Shown one piece after another: positions 34,745 to 43,035 of a stretch of DNA of 64,000 nt. A program made the translations under genes and the position numbers. The notes beneath the pieces were generated by a model, which was given only the letters and a program-made list of their open reading frames with translations, was not told where the DNA came from and did not search any database. Source of the DNA: Niabella yanshanensis. Lineage in GTDB: Bacteria; Bacteroidota; Bacteroidia; Chitinophagales; Chitinophagaceae. The DNA lies in assembly GCF_034424215.1 (NCBI RefSeq), contig NZ_CP139960.1:3658001-3722000 (forward strand), given 5' to 3'. How positions within the stretch are numbered: position 1 is the stretch's first letter; each line of letters opens with the position of its first letter.

Positions 34745-35671
34745 ATGAAGTCCTTAAGGGAAAAAATAGAAGGTGCGGAAACGGGGTTATTGTTTTATAG
34801 TTTCACACCGCCCAAAATTACCACTGAGCAGGATAGGCTGGCCGTTATTGCAGCGAAACAACTGGAACGGATGAAAAACCTGGATGTGGATGGTATTATA
34901 CTGTACGATATCCAGGATGAAAGTGACCGGACCAGTGAGGAAAGGACCTACCCTTTTATACATACAGTTGCTCCTGAAACTTACTACAGGGACTATCTGG
35001 GCGCTGTAAAACAGCCGGTTATTGTTTACAAAAGTATTGCCAACCAAACCCATGACAGTTTTAATAGCTGGTTGAGCACTAATAAGGAATTAGAGAACTT
35101 TGTATTTGTAGGCGCCTCGTCAAAAGCACAGGTAGACAAAACCAATTTTAGCCTGGCAGATGCATACGACCTGAAAAGGGCGCATCATAATCATTTGCTG
35201 TTAGGTGGTGTTACGATTCCTGAACGACATTCAAAAAAGGGAGACGAGAACAAGCGGATCTTCGGCAAAATACAAAACGGCTGTAGCTTTTTTGTATCTC
35301 AATGCGTTTACAATGTGTTCGACTCCAAAAACCTCCTGTCTGATTACTATTACGACGCTCTTGAGAATGCCTATGAAATGAAACCCATCTTCTTTACACT
35401 GAGCCCCTGTGGTTCTATCAAAACCCTGGAGTTTATGAAATGGCTGGGTATTGAAGTGCCGAAATGGTTATACAATGATCTCAAACACTCCAAGGATATA
35501 CTGGAAACTTCGGTTCGTACGTCGGTAATGATCGCCAACGAACTGGTTGATTTTGCGGCATCCAAACAAATTCCTATCGGATTTAATGTTGAAAGTATTT
35601 CCAATAAAAAAGATGAGATAGATGCAGCTACCGAGATATTAAAACGAATTTCGGCGCGTTTGGGGAGGTGA
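34745..35671 (+). CDS. Methylenetetrahydrofolate-reductase-like protein
   Basis: The 308-residue protein fits the FAD-binding TIM barrel of the MTHFR superfamily: an early Phe-Tyr-Ser-Phe-Thr-Pro-Pro, a central Gly-Gly-Val-Thr-Ile-Pro-Glu-Arg-His, and Asn-Gly-Cys-Ser-Phe-Phe-Val-Ser-Gln-Cys-Val-Tyr. The last stands where MetF has its Phe-x-x-Thr-Gln motif. It differs enough from classical MetF that another folate or flavin reaction is possible. The gene is probably cotranscribed with the ABC exporter, but no methionine gene is nearby. Confidence 0.7.
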   Translation: MKSLREKIEGAETGLLFYSFTPPKITTEQDRLAVIAAKQLERMKNLDVDGIILYDIQDESDRTSEERTYPFIHTVAPETYYRDYLGAVKQPVIVYKSIANQTHDSFNSWLSTNKELENFVFVGASSKAQVDKTNFSLADAYDLKRAHHNHLLLGGVTIPERHSKKGDENKRIFGKIQNGCSFFVSQCVYNVFDSKNLLSDYYYDALENAYEMKPIFFTLSPCGSIKTLEFMKWLGIEVPKWLYNDLKHSKDILETSVRTSVMIANELVDFAASKQIPIGFNVESISNKKDEIDAATEILKRISARLGR

Positions 35672-35673
35672 GT

Positions 35674-36036
35674 TGCTTTTGTTTCCCGCAAAGTGCGTTA
35701 AGAAACAGAGGCGCAAAGAGTTTGATTATTTGCTCTTGAGAATTGAACATTGAGTATTTCTCCTTTCTCGCCACTTGCTGTACCCTACTTGCTTTTTGTT
35801 TCACGCAGAGTGCGCAGAGAGACGGAGGCGCAGAGAAGCAATGATTATTGATTGTTGCAAATTGTCTGTTGAAAATTGAGTATTTCTCCTTTCTCGCCAC
35901 TTGCTGTACCCTACTTGCTTTTTGTTTCACGCAAAGCGCGCAGAGAGACGGAGGCGCAGAGAAGCAATGAATATTGATTATTGAGAATTGAACATTGAGT
36001 GTTCTTCCAATTTACCACTTGCTAATCCCTACTAGC
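35674..36036. repeat. Three tandem copies of a 117-126 bp intergenic repeat
   Basis: Units begin at 35674, 35791 and 35917. Each has a GC-richer core (TTTTGTTTCACGCAGAG with GAGGCGCAGAGAAGC) and an AT-rich tail ending CTCGCCACTTGCTGTACCC. The second and third cores are nearly identical; the first has diverged. The array fills the whole gap up to the stop codon of bshA. A chance minus-strand frame runs through it and is not a gene. Confidence 0.85.
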
Positions 36037-36042
36037 CTTCTC

Positions 36043-37170
36043 CTAACAATCCTTACAAAATCTCCTGTAAATGGCTTCATATTGCGGAATAATGGCGTCC
36101 ATGTTATATTGCTGGGCATGATCAAAAGCACCCTGGCGGAATTGTTGTAAAGTGGCGTCATCTCTCAAAATCTCGATAGCCCGTTCGCTCATGGTTTGCA
36201 CATCGCCCACATTGGCAGTATAGCCGGTAACGCCATCAATGTTTACTTCTTTTAAGCCTCCCGCGTTGCTCGAAATAACAGGTACTTTGGACGCCATAGC
36301 CTCCAGTGCAGCCAATCCGAAGCTTTCATATTCCGAGGGTAATAAAAATAAATCTGCAATAGCAAACACATCTTCTATCTGCTCCTGCTTTCCTACAAAA
36401 ATCATTTTTTCGAAAATACCCAGCTTACGACCCAGGTCTTCTGCCGGCAGTCTTTCCGGCCCATCACCTACAAATAATAGTTTGGAGGGTATTTCTTTTT
36501 GCACTTCGTAAAAGATCTCCACTACATCAGGAACCCTTTTTACCTGTCTGAAATTGGAAGCATGTAGCAGGACTTTTTCGCCATTGGGAGCCAGCACTTT
36601 CTTAAATGCATCAAATGGCTTCCGGTTAAATCTTTTTACATCGATAAAATTATATACAACCTCAATTTCTTTTTTGATATCAAAAGTGCTATGGGTTTCC
36701 TCGCGCAGGTTTTGCGACACCGCCGTGATCACATCGCTTTTATTGATGGAAAAAGCCACCACGGGAGAGTACATTTTGTCCTTGCCTACTAGCGTTATAT
36801 CGGTACCGTGCAAGGTGGTAATTACCGGTATATCATACCCTTCATCATGCAGAATCTTCTTAGCCATATACGCTGCAGAAGCATGGGGGATGGCGTAATG
36901 CACATGTAGCAGATCAAGATTGTAGTTCTTGATCACGTTAACCATTGTGCTGGCCAGCGCTGTTTCATAGGGAGGAAAATCGAAAAGCGGGTAAGTGGGT
37001 ACCTGCACTTCATGGTAATAAATATTGGGATTAAAAGCGCTCAGCCGCACGGGCTGCTGATATGTTATAAAATGTACCTGGTGGCCTTTTTGGGCTAAAG
37101 CCTTACCCAATTCTGTGGCTAATACGCCACTGCCACCAAATGTTGGATAGCAAACAATACCTATTCGCAT
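36043..37170 (-). CDS. bshA: BshA, N-acetyl-alpha-D-glucosaminyl L-malate synthase
   Basis: The 375-residue GT4 glycosyltransferase begins with the BshA signature Ile-Gly-Ile-Val-Cys-Tyr-Pro-Thr-Phe-Gly-Gly-Ser-Gly. It has His-Val-His-Tyr-Ala-Ile-Pro-His and the donor-binding Glu-Ser-Phe-Gly-Leu-Ala-Ala-Leu-Glu. It joins UDP-GlcNAc to L-malate, the first step of bacillithiol synthesis, so this organism probably makes that thiol. The deacetylase (bshB) and ligase (bshC) genes are not in the window. The TATCTTTA element ends 4 nt before the ATG. Confidence 0.95.
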   Translation of the reverse strand: MRIGIVCYPTFGGSGVLATELGKALAQKGHQVHFITYQQPVRLSAFNPNIYYHEVQVPTYPLFDFPPYETALASTMVNVIKNYNLDLLHVHYAIPHASAAYMAKKILHDEGYDIPVITTLHGTDITLVGKDKMYSPVVAFSINKSDVITAVSQNLREETHSTFDIKKEIEVVYNFIDVKRFNRKPFDAFKKVLAPNGEKVLLHASNFRQVKRVPDVVEIFYEVQKEIPSKLLFVGDGPERLPAEDLGRKLGIFEKMIFVGKQEQIEDVFAIADLFLLPSEYESFGLAALEAMASKVPVISSNAGGLKEVNIDGVTGYTANVGDVQTMSERAIEILRDDATLQQFRQGAFDHAQQYNMDAIIPQYEAIYRRFCKDC

Positions 37171-37174
37171 GTGT

Positions 37175-37182
37175 TAAAGATA
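37175..37182 (-). promoter_or_regulatory. -7 element 4 nt before bshA
   Basis: TATCTTTA is one mismatch from the consensus. Its spacing would start transcription at the bshA ATG. Confidence 0.4.
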
Positions 37183-37400
37183 GCCGTTTCTGTAATTATT
37201 AGTCTTTTCTGCATTGTAGCAGTGTATTATTTTTATGCCTGAGGCAAATTGAAAATCGGGTAGTCAATGCCTCTGGAAACCAGGCATACTTCACCCCGTA
37301 CATTTGACAATCTGCTTTTGGCGATCTCTGGTAAATGAATCTGTTCCTGTAAATCAGGTCCAGACTTTTTATCTTTACTCAAAACACATACCATAACAGC

Positions 37401-38771
37401 ATGAAACATAAATTGTTTGTAGCCGCATCTTTATTTTTTGGCATGAGCCTGGCAGCCCAGAACGCTGATGAGCAATTTATCAGGAAAATAGCCGATGAAG
37501 TGCTCATCAATAGCCAGGCCTACGACAACCTGCGTACGCTTACTAAAACCATTGGCGCGAGATTGGCCGGATCGCCGCAAATGTATAAGGCCGAAGACTG
37601 GGGGTACCGGTTACTGGAAAAATCCGGAAGCGATAAGGTCTTAAAGCAACGGGTAATGGTACCTCACTGGGTGCGCGGGGGAAAAGATGAGGCTACCGCT
37701 ATATTGATTGGTAATAAAAAGAAAGCGCTTCAGGTTATTGCATTGGGCAATTCAATAGGTACGGGCTCCAAGCTGCTTACAGCACCTGTGGTGCTGATTA
37801 ATAATTTTGATGAATTGGAAGAGAAAAAGGATCAGCTAAGGGGAAAGATCGTCTTTTATAACTATCAATTCAATTCGCGGTTTATCCGCACTTTCGAGGC
37901 TTATGGTGATGCGGCTAAGTATCGCTCGCAGGGACCTTCCCGGGCTGCAAAATATGGTGCAATAGGTGTGGTGGTGCGTAGCATGAGCCATAGCGTAGAT
38001 AATGTGCCACATACCGGCGGAACGCGCTACGATTCTATGTATGCCAAAATCCCGGCGGTAGCAGTGGGCCTGCGCGACGCGGACTGGCTGGCGGCTGAGC
38101 TGGAAAAGAAAGCTCCTGTCAAAATCTCGATGAAAACAAACGGCCATTTTCTGCCGGATGCCGAGGGCAATAATATTATTGGTGAATTAAAAGGAACTGA
38201 ATTCCCTGATCAGTACATCACCATTGGTGGCCACCTGGATAGCTGGGATAATTGCGAAGGGGCGCATGACGACGGCGCCGGTATTACCCAGACCATTGAA
38301 GTATTAAGGACTTTAAAAGCTTTAGGATATCAACCCCGGCATACCATCAGGTTTGTGCTGTTTGCCAATGAGGAAAACGGTGTGCGCGGTGGCGATAAGT
38401 ATGCAGAACTGGCAAAGGCCCGTAACGAAAAGCATATTCTGGCTATAGAAAGTGATGCCGGAGGTTTTACACCCAGAGCGTTCAGTATTAATAGCAATGA
38501 CGCTGTTTTCGAAAAGGTTAAAAGCTGGTTGCCACTGATTGGCCCTTACGGCTGTAACGAGCTGGTACGTGGCGGTGGCGGCACCGATATAGCACCCTTA
38601 AAAGAGCAGCTGGGTACGCCTTTATGCGGCTTTTTACCCGACTCCCAGCGTTACTTCGATATTCACCATGCCAGCACCGATACCTTTGAATCGGTTAACA
38701 AAAGGGAACTGGAACTAGGTGCGGTAAATATGGCAGCTCTGGTTTACCTGGTCGATAAATATGGGCTATAG
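37401..38771 (+). CDS. Exported M28-family aminopeptidase/carboxypeptidase
   Basis: The 456-residue protein has a signal peptide (MKHKLFVAASLF...Ala-Ala-Gln) and an inserted PA-like domain (about 130-210). The di-zinc M28 core has His in Gly-Gly-His-Leu-Asp-Ser-Trp, Asp in Ala-His-Asp-Asp-Gly-Ala-Gly, Glu-Glu in Ala-Asn-Glu-Glu-Asn-Gly, Asp in Glu-Ser-Asp-Ala-Gly-Gly, and a final His in Ile-His-His-Ala-Ser. The set of ligands is complete, so it should be active. The layout is that of carboxypeptidase-Q-like secreted dipeptidases and suggests peptide scavenging. Confidence 0.92.
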   Translation: MKHKLFVAASLFFGMSLAAQNADEQFIRKIADEVLINSQAYDNLRTLTKTIGARLAGSPQMYKAEDWGYRLLEKSGSDKVLKQRVMVPHWVRGGKDEATAILIGNKKKALQVIALGNSIGTGSKLLTAPVVLINNFDELEEKKDQLRGKIVFYNYQFNSRFIRTFEAYGDAAKYRSQGPSRAAKYGAIGVVVRSMSHSVDNVPHTGGTRYDSMYAKIPAVAVGLRDADWLAAELEKKAPVKISMKTNGHFLPDAEGNNIIGELKGTEFPDQYITIGGHLDSWDNCEGAHDDGAGITQTIEVLRTLKALGYQPRHTIRFVLFANEENGVRGGDKYAELAKARNEKHILAIESDAGGFTPRAFSINSNDAVFEKVKSWLPLIGPYGCNELVRGGGGTDIAPLKEQLGTPLCGFLPDSQRYFDIHHASTDTFESVNKRELELGAVNMAALVYLVDKYGL

Positions 38772-38847
38772 GCAGGCTTAACGAAAAATTTTTTCAACGT
38801 ATTTTTTTACTTTGGCTGTTTTGATTTTCTTTTTAATGGTCGTCGTT

Positions 38848-39316
38848 TCAAATCTCTCCAGTGTACCCCGCCCTCTCGGGCGGTTGTCTCTTTTCATCAC
38901 CGCCAATTACAATATCGTCTACAATAGCATTTTTATAATTTGTTATTGCAGCGCCGTTCCAACCACCAAAAGTACCAGATCGGCGGGCTATTGGAGTAGA
39001 AGCGTTGAAGTCTAAAGGAAATTGCCAGATAATACTCATATGCGGGTAGCGAAAATCTTCAGCTTGGACCGAACTAAAACATGAAAATAGTCAAGGCTCT
39101 TTTAACACATCATTGGGTATGGACATTATCCAACCAAAAGCAACTATTCCTACCTTGAGTTCACGCAATAAATTTGAAAAAGGCTGCCCGATAAACTCAG
39201 CTTTACGTGCTTCAATATGCTTTAAATAACTCAAGGTGTTGGATACGATTTTTTTGTGCCTCGGCCCGCATAAGTGCACTAGCGTAGCATAAAACAAGAG
39301 ATACTAAAAATCTCAT
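38848..39316 (-). pseudogene. Doubly broken gene for a small exported protein
   Basis: From ATG 39316 a signal peptide (Met-Arg-Phe-Leu-Val-Ser-Leu ... Ala-Glu-Ala-Gln) leads into a run of seven A (minus strand, 39249-39255). Removing one A continues into Ile-Val-Ser-Asn-Thr-Leu-Ser-Tyr and Phe-Ile-Gly-Gln-Pro-Phe-Ser-Asn-Leu-Leu. That frame meets a TGA at 39091 and then, in the same frame, goes on to Ile-Ile-Trp-Gln-Phe-Pro-Leu and Ile-Val-Asp-Asp-Ile-Val-Ile before the stop at 38848. The joined product, about 155 residues, looks like one coherent protein. Two lesions make a pseudogene likelier than a sequencing error. Confidence 0.6.
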
Positions 39317-39433
39317 GAATGCCTTTGGGTTTTCAATCAATAACAAACGCCTGAATATTACGATCGAACCATCGTTAAAAGTGCAGTGTCTGATAGCTTT
39401 TACTGAAGTAATGATATTAAACGTTTTCTTCAT

Positions 39434-39478
39434 AAAAAAAGAGGTGTATGAAGCTCATTATCACACACCCTCTTTTTG
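39434..39478 (-). terminator. Terminator of the SusC/SusD operon
   Basis: A 12-bp stem with one bulged C (AAAAAGAGG-TGT with ACAcCCTCTTTTT, plus-strand view) is followed on the minus strand by a run of seven T. Confidence 0.85.
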
Positions 39479-39500
39479 ACGATCGCATGAAAACTTATTC

Positions 39501-40487
39501 TTAAGGCGCCGGAACCCTTACCGCATCCGGCAACTGGTATTCTATAATAAAAGTGCCTTCCATTTTAATGGTGAAGGCAAATCTTAAATTGGCGTTTAAT
39601 GTTCCTAAAGAAGATCCGTCAAAAATGATGTTTTTTTCCGGGATACGATAGTAGATCAGGTGCCCCCAATCGGTTCCACCGGCTATATATTTTGCCAGTG
39701 GGAAAGGCGCTACCTCGAAATCGCAAACCAATGCAGTATCCGTAAAAATAACAGGGTTAAATTTGGCATAGCTTAAAAAAGTAGGGCGATCGCCCCTTGC
39801 AATTACCTCTCCCTTGCTGGGATTAAACGGTGAACCATTTTTATCTGAGATCTTTAGAATGATCCTTGCACCATCTGCCGATACCCTTGAGAACTTTAGT
39901 ATGGGATTTCTTTTGGCGAAAGTAGTACCGGCCAGGTCAAATGCATTGTTGACATTATCTTCTATTAAAAACATATCTTCTTGTGTAGGATCAACCACAT
40001 GAATCCTTCCAAACGAAGGGTAAACCCTAGACCCTGCACTGTTGGTAGCTTTAATATCAAAATTGTAAATGCCCAAAGGAATGTTCAATGCAGCTTTATT
40101 GAAGGAAAGTTGCCCGCTAGACGTATTAAAATCCATAGGAAGAACCGAGACGGTTTCTCTTTTAGCATTCAACAAAGCAACAGTGGTATCCGTTTCTGCA
40201 TTAAAAGACATACCAGGCTTAAAAACGGTCACATCATACTTAGTATTAAATGCTTCGGATAAAGGCTTTCCCGAGCTATCTCTCAGGTTAAGCAATTCGA
40301 AAGTAATGGGAGGAGTGGAGCCATCAGCAAATATTTTTGCCGACTGAACGAGAGCAAGCCCTCTTTGCGCGTAAAGATCGGGCGAAGTATACCTTAGCGT
40401 TTCGCTTAAAAAACCTTGTTGTATTTTTTTACAATTGATAGCACCCAAAACAAGCAAGGTAAAAGCGGGTATTAAAAATTTTCTCAT
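39501..40487 (-). CDS. DUF5007-like surface lipoprotein
   Basis: The 328-residue protein has a lipoprotein signal ending Gly-Ala-Ile-Asn-Cys. The mature part appears to be two or three beta-sandwich domains (for example Ile-Thr-Phe-Glu-Leu-Leu-Asn and Tyr-Asn-Phe-Asp-Ile-Lys-Ala-Thr-Asn). It is the last intact gene of the SusC/SusD operon, in the place of the SusE/SusF-type surface ligand binders. I recognise it as the DUF5007 type by context and layout rather than by a firm motif. Confidence 0.6.
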   Translation of the reverse strand: MRKFLIPAFTLLVLGAINCKKIQQGFLSETLRYTSPDLYAQRGLALVQSAKIFADGSTPPITFELLNLRDSSGKPLSEAFNTKYDVTVFKPGMSFNAETDTTVALLNAKRETVSVLPMDFNTSSGQLSFNKAALNIPLGIYNFDIKATNSAGSRVYPSFGRIHVVDPTQEDMFLIEDNVNNAFDLAGTTFAKRNPILKFSRVSADGARIILKISDKNGSPFNPSKGEVIARGDRPTFLSYAKFNPVIFTDTALVCDFEVAPFPLAKYIAGGTDWGHLIYYRIPEKNIIFDGSSLGTLNANLRFAFTIKMEGTFIIEYQLPDAVRVPAP

Positions 40488-40526
40488 TATTTACCTGTTT
40501 AAAATTTGAATTGAAAATGAATGCAC

Positions 40527-41207
40527 CTAATTCGCATTATTGGTATTGAAAAATAGCCGGTGAAAACCGTCTAAAACATGTACTACCCCATTTGTAGTAA
40601 TGATACCTGATGATTGCACCCAAACCACTTTATCTACTTCAGGAGCAGGAATGGTGGAAGGGTCAAGCACTTCGCTGTCATCTCCAGCAATCACCTTTGT
40701 GTAGGTTATGTAGTCCACATAATCCACATAAGCACCATAACTATAGGTTCTGGCGAGGCCCAGCTTAATACGGGTATTGGTCATACTCCCAAAATTGGAT
40801 TGGTAGAACGTGCCCTTGGTAGTCAATACGTTTCTGCCCAGTTTCTCCGGGAATATATAGGTCTTTAAAGAGTCGAGCCGCCATAAAGGAATACTATCCA
40901 GGGTGTAAATAATATTCTCATCGCCCAGTTCTATGGCCCTGATATTCTTCATGGCTTTTAAATATTCATCCACTCCATAATTAGTGGTAGCAAAAAAAGT
41001 GGCTTGCTGGTTTACCGCATCTTTTAAACCGGCACGGTCAATGAGGTGCACCAACGACGAAAAGATGGGCTTTGACTTCAGGTAGTCGTAGGTGGTCATA
41101 TTTACATTTTCGTCAGACTTACCGCCATCTACCGCGTAATCTTTTTTACAGGAGGCTGTTAGAAGAATAACCCCCGCGACAATGACTGTTAAAATTTTAT
41201 TTTTCAT
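40527..41207 (-). CDS. Fasciclin (FAS1) domain lipoprotein
   Basis: The protein (226 aa from ATG 41207) has a lipoprotein signal ending Leu-Thr-Ala-Ser-Cys and one FAS1 domain. FAS1-type segments are Thr-Phe-Phe-Ala-Thr-Thr-Asn near 65 and Ile-Ile-Thr-Thr-Asn-Gly-Val-Val-His-Val-Leu-Asp near the end, the H-box region. FAS1 domains mediate adhesion or ligand binding at surfaces. It lies 30 nt after the susD-like gene. An upstream ATG at 41234 would overlap SusD and precede the signal peptide, so I reject it. Confidence 0.88.
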   Translation of the reverse strand: MKNKILTVIVAGVILLTASCKKDYAVDGGKSDENVNMTTYDYLKSKPIFSSLVHLIDRAGLKDAVNQQATFFATTNYGVDEYLKAMKNIRAIELGDENIIYTLDSIPLWRLDSLKTYIFPEKLGRNVLTTKGTFYQSNFGSMTNTRIKLGLARTYSYGAYVDYVDYITYTKVIAGDDSEVLDPSTIPAPEVDKVVWVQSSGIITTNGVVHVLDGFHRLFFNTNNAN

Positions 41208-41237
41208 TATTACAGTTTTTAGGTGAATGAACAATGA

Positions 41238-42989
41238 TTATACTTTACCGCGCCAGTATAATGTTTGAGTAAGAAATTTGTTGTCATTGAATAAGAGCGG
41301 GTAAATAGGCCAGTAAAATCCTTCTCCCTTAAACCTGGTGGTACTCATCCAGCTAATAAATTCAGCATACATTCGGGTGCGCAGCAGATCGAAGTAAACA
41401 TGGCCCTCCATATATAACTCTTTACCTCTTTCGAGCATATACTCCCTGGTAAGGTTGAACTTACTGTCGGTTGCACTCACTCTTGCCGAGGAAGAATTGT
41501 TTCGGTCCCTGAAAAAGTTGATGATCTGCGCCGCAGTGCTGAGATCATTTTTGTATAAGGCCACTTCGGCTTGCAATAAGCGCATATCACTTAATCTGAA
41601 AACAGGAATATTATTACTCAGGTAGCCATTTGTTCTGTTGCCTGGGTTTCGATAAATAATGTTCCTGTATTTAATAAGGTTGGTTCCCTGCGTGCCTGAT
41701 TTAGCAAAATTGTTTCGGTATCTTACTTCCCCCAAGTCAGGGCCGTTGCCACCTACCTGTACCAAATCATCACCAACGTAGGCAAAACCAGGAGGCATAC
41801 TTCCATCTACATAATCAGTTACTTCTGTTTCTACACCATCTATAGTAACATAGTAACGGGTTCCTGTAACTCTCATGGTGTATACCTTCCAGTCAGTTGG
41901 CCAATATACCCATCCTTCTCCGTACCCTGTTTTTTCCACGCCATAATGATTGTCGATGTATTGGTCTGGCACCCAGAATCTTGGTGTAGAGCTATAACCT
42001 TGCACATAGGTGCCTGTAAGGAAACCAAGGCCAATATGGTAATAGGCTCCTTCCTGGTAGTTCTCGCTCATAGCTACTTCAAAAATGCTTTCAGTGGAAG
42101 GGGTGATAAACTGATCACCATACTTAGCTGTGTCTGCCAGTGAATATCCGCCACGCGCTATCAACGTATTGAGTGTCGTGTCGGCGCTATTGACATCGCT
42201 CATGATGGGGGTATCGTTATTAACATTACTCATTGTAGCCCGCCATAAGTACAAGTGGGCCAGCAGTGCATAAACAGAACCCCTGTTCGCGATTACCCCT
42301 TTCTCCTGTATGGCTTCATTACCCCAGTTGAGCATATTTATTGCTGCATGGCAATCGTTTTCAATTTGTTTCATTACCTCTGCTTTGGGCGAGCGAGGCA
42401 ATTGCGGGGCATTCAACACATCGTCATAAGCCTCGGTTACAATAGGAACATCTCCCCAAACCTTAACCAGCTGGAAGTAACTTAAGGCCCTGATAAAAAG
42501 CGCTTGTCCCATTATTTTGTTTTTAAAGGTTACCACATTAACCACATCTTTTGCCAGTTTATCATCAGCTATCAATGGAATCTTTTTAAGGATGATATTA
42601 CTGTAAGCAATGGTTTTGTAAAAAACGGTCCAGTCGCCCAATGTTTGTAAATTATACTGGAATGTAAAATCTCCTCCCTGTATTCCTTCCAGGCCATCAC
42701 CATTGTAATTAATGGTGAGATAGCTGGTAGATGAGGTTTGGGCGTCGCCATACATATTGTAGCGGAAGGCATTTTCTTCGTAAGACGAAGTTGCCGTAAA
42801 GGATGCTCTCAGCAAGGAGTAGTTACCTGCAATAGCAAACTCACAATCCCTGGCGGTTTGCCAGAATACCTCGTCATAGGTGGAGTTCTGGGGTTGTTGT
42901 TCTAATATTTTTTTGCAGGAGCTCATACTGACAATCCAGCATAGCGTTAGAAGCATTAACAGATATCGGTATTTATTATTGTATTGCAT
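41238..42989 (-). CDS. SusD/RagB family substrate-binding lipoprotein
   Basis: The 583-residue protein has a lipoprotein signal (Met-Ser-Ser-Cys) and the SusD opening Leu-Glu-Gln-Gln-Pro-Gln-Asn-Ser. The TPR-rich core has Phe-Ile-Arg-Ala-Leu-Ser-Tyr-Phe-Gln-Leu-Val-Lys-Val-Trp-Gly-Asp-Val-Pro. The C-terminal Arg-Leu-Ser-Asp-Met-Arg-Leu-Leu-Gln-Ala-Glu is the family signature. It caps the SusC barrel and captures oligosaccharides or peptides. The ligand is not predictable, because no degradative enzyme is in the operon. Confidence 0.95.
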   Translation of the reverse strand: MQYNNKYRYLLMLLTLCWIVSMSSCKKILEQQPQNSTYDEVFWQTARDCEFAIAGNYSLLRASFTATSSYEENAFRYNMYGDAQTSSTSYLTINYNGDGLEGIQGGDFTFQYNLQTLGDWTVFYKTIAYSNIILKKIPLIADDKLAKDVVNVVTFKNKIMGQALFIRALSYFQLVKVWGDVPIVTEAYDDVLNAPQLPRSPKAEVMKQIENDCHAAINMLNWGNEAIQEKGVIANRGSVYALLAHLYLWRATMSNVNNDTPIMSDVNSADTTLNTLIARGGYSLADTAKYGDQFITPSTESIFEVAMSENYQEGAYYHIGLGFLTGTYVQGYSSTPRFWVPDQYIDNHYGVEKTGYGEGWVYWPTDWKVYTMRVTGTRYYVTIDGVETEVTDYVDGSMPPGFAYVGDDLVQVGGNGPDLGEVRYRNNFAKSGTQGTNLIKYRNIIYRNPGNRTNGYLSNNIPVFRLSDMRLLQAEVALYKNDLSTAAQIINFFRDRNNSSSARVSATDSKFNLTREYMLERGKELYMEGHVYFDLLRTRMYAEFISWMSTTRFKGEGFYWPIYPLLFNDNKFLTQTLYWRGKV

Positions 42990-43035
42990 TTTTTTAATTA
43001 TTTAGAATTAAAAAATTTGATTGAAAATGCCTATG

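Noticed and set aside
35628-35930. 100-codon minus-strand frame with internal repeats
   Set aside because: It is created by the tandem intergenic repeat; the duplicated peptide segments mirror the DNA repeat and resemble no protein.
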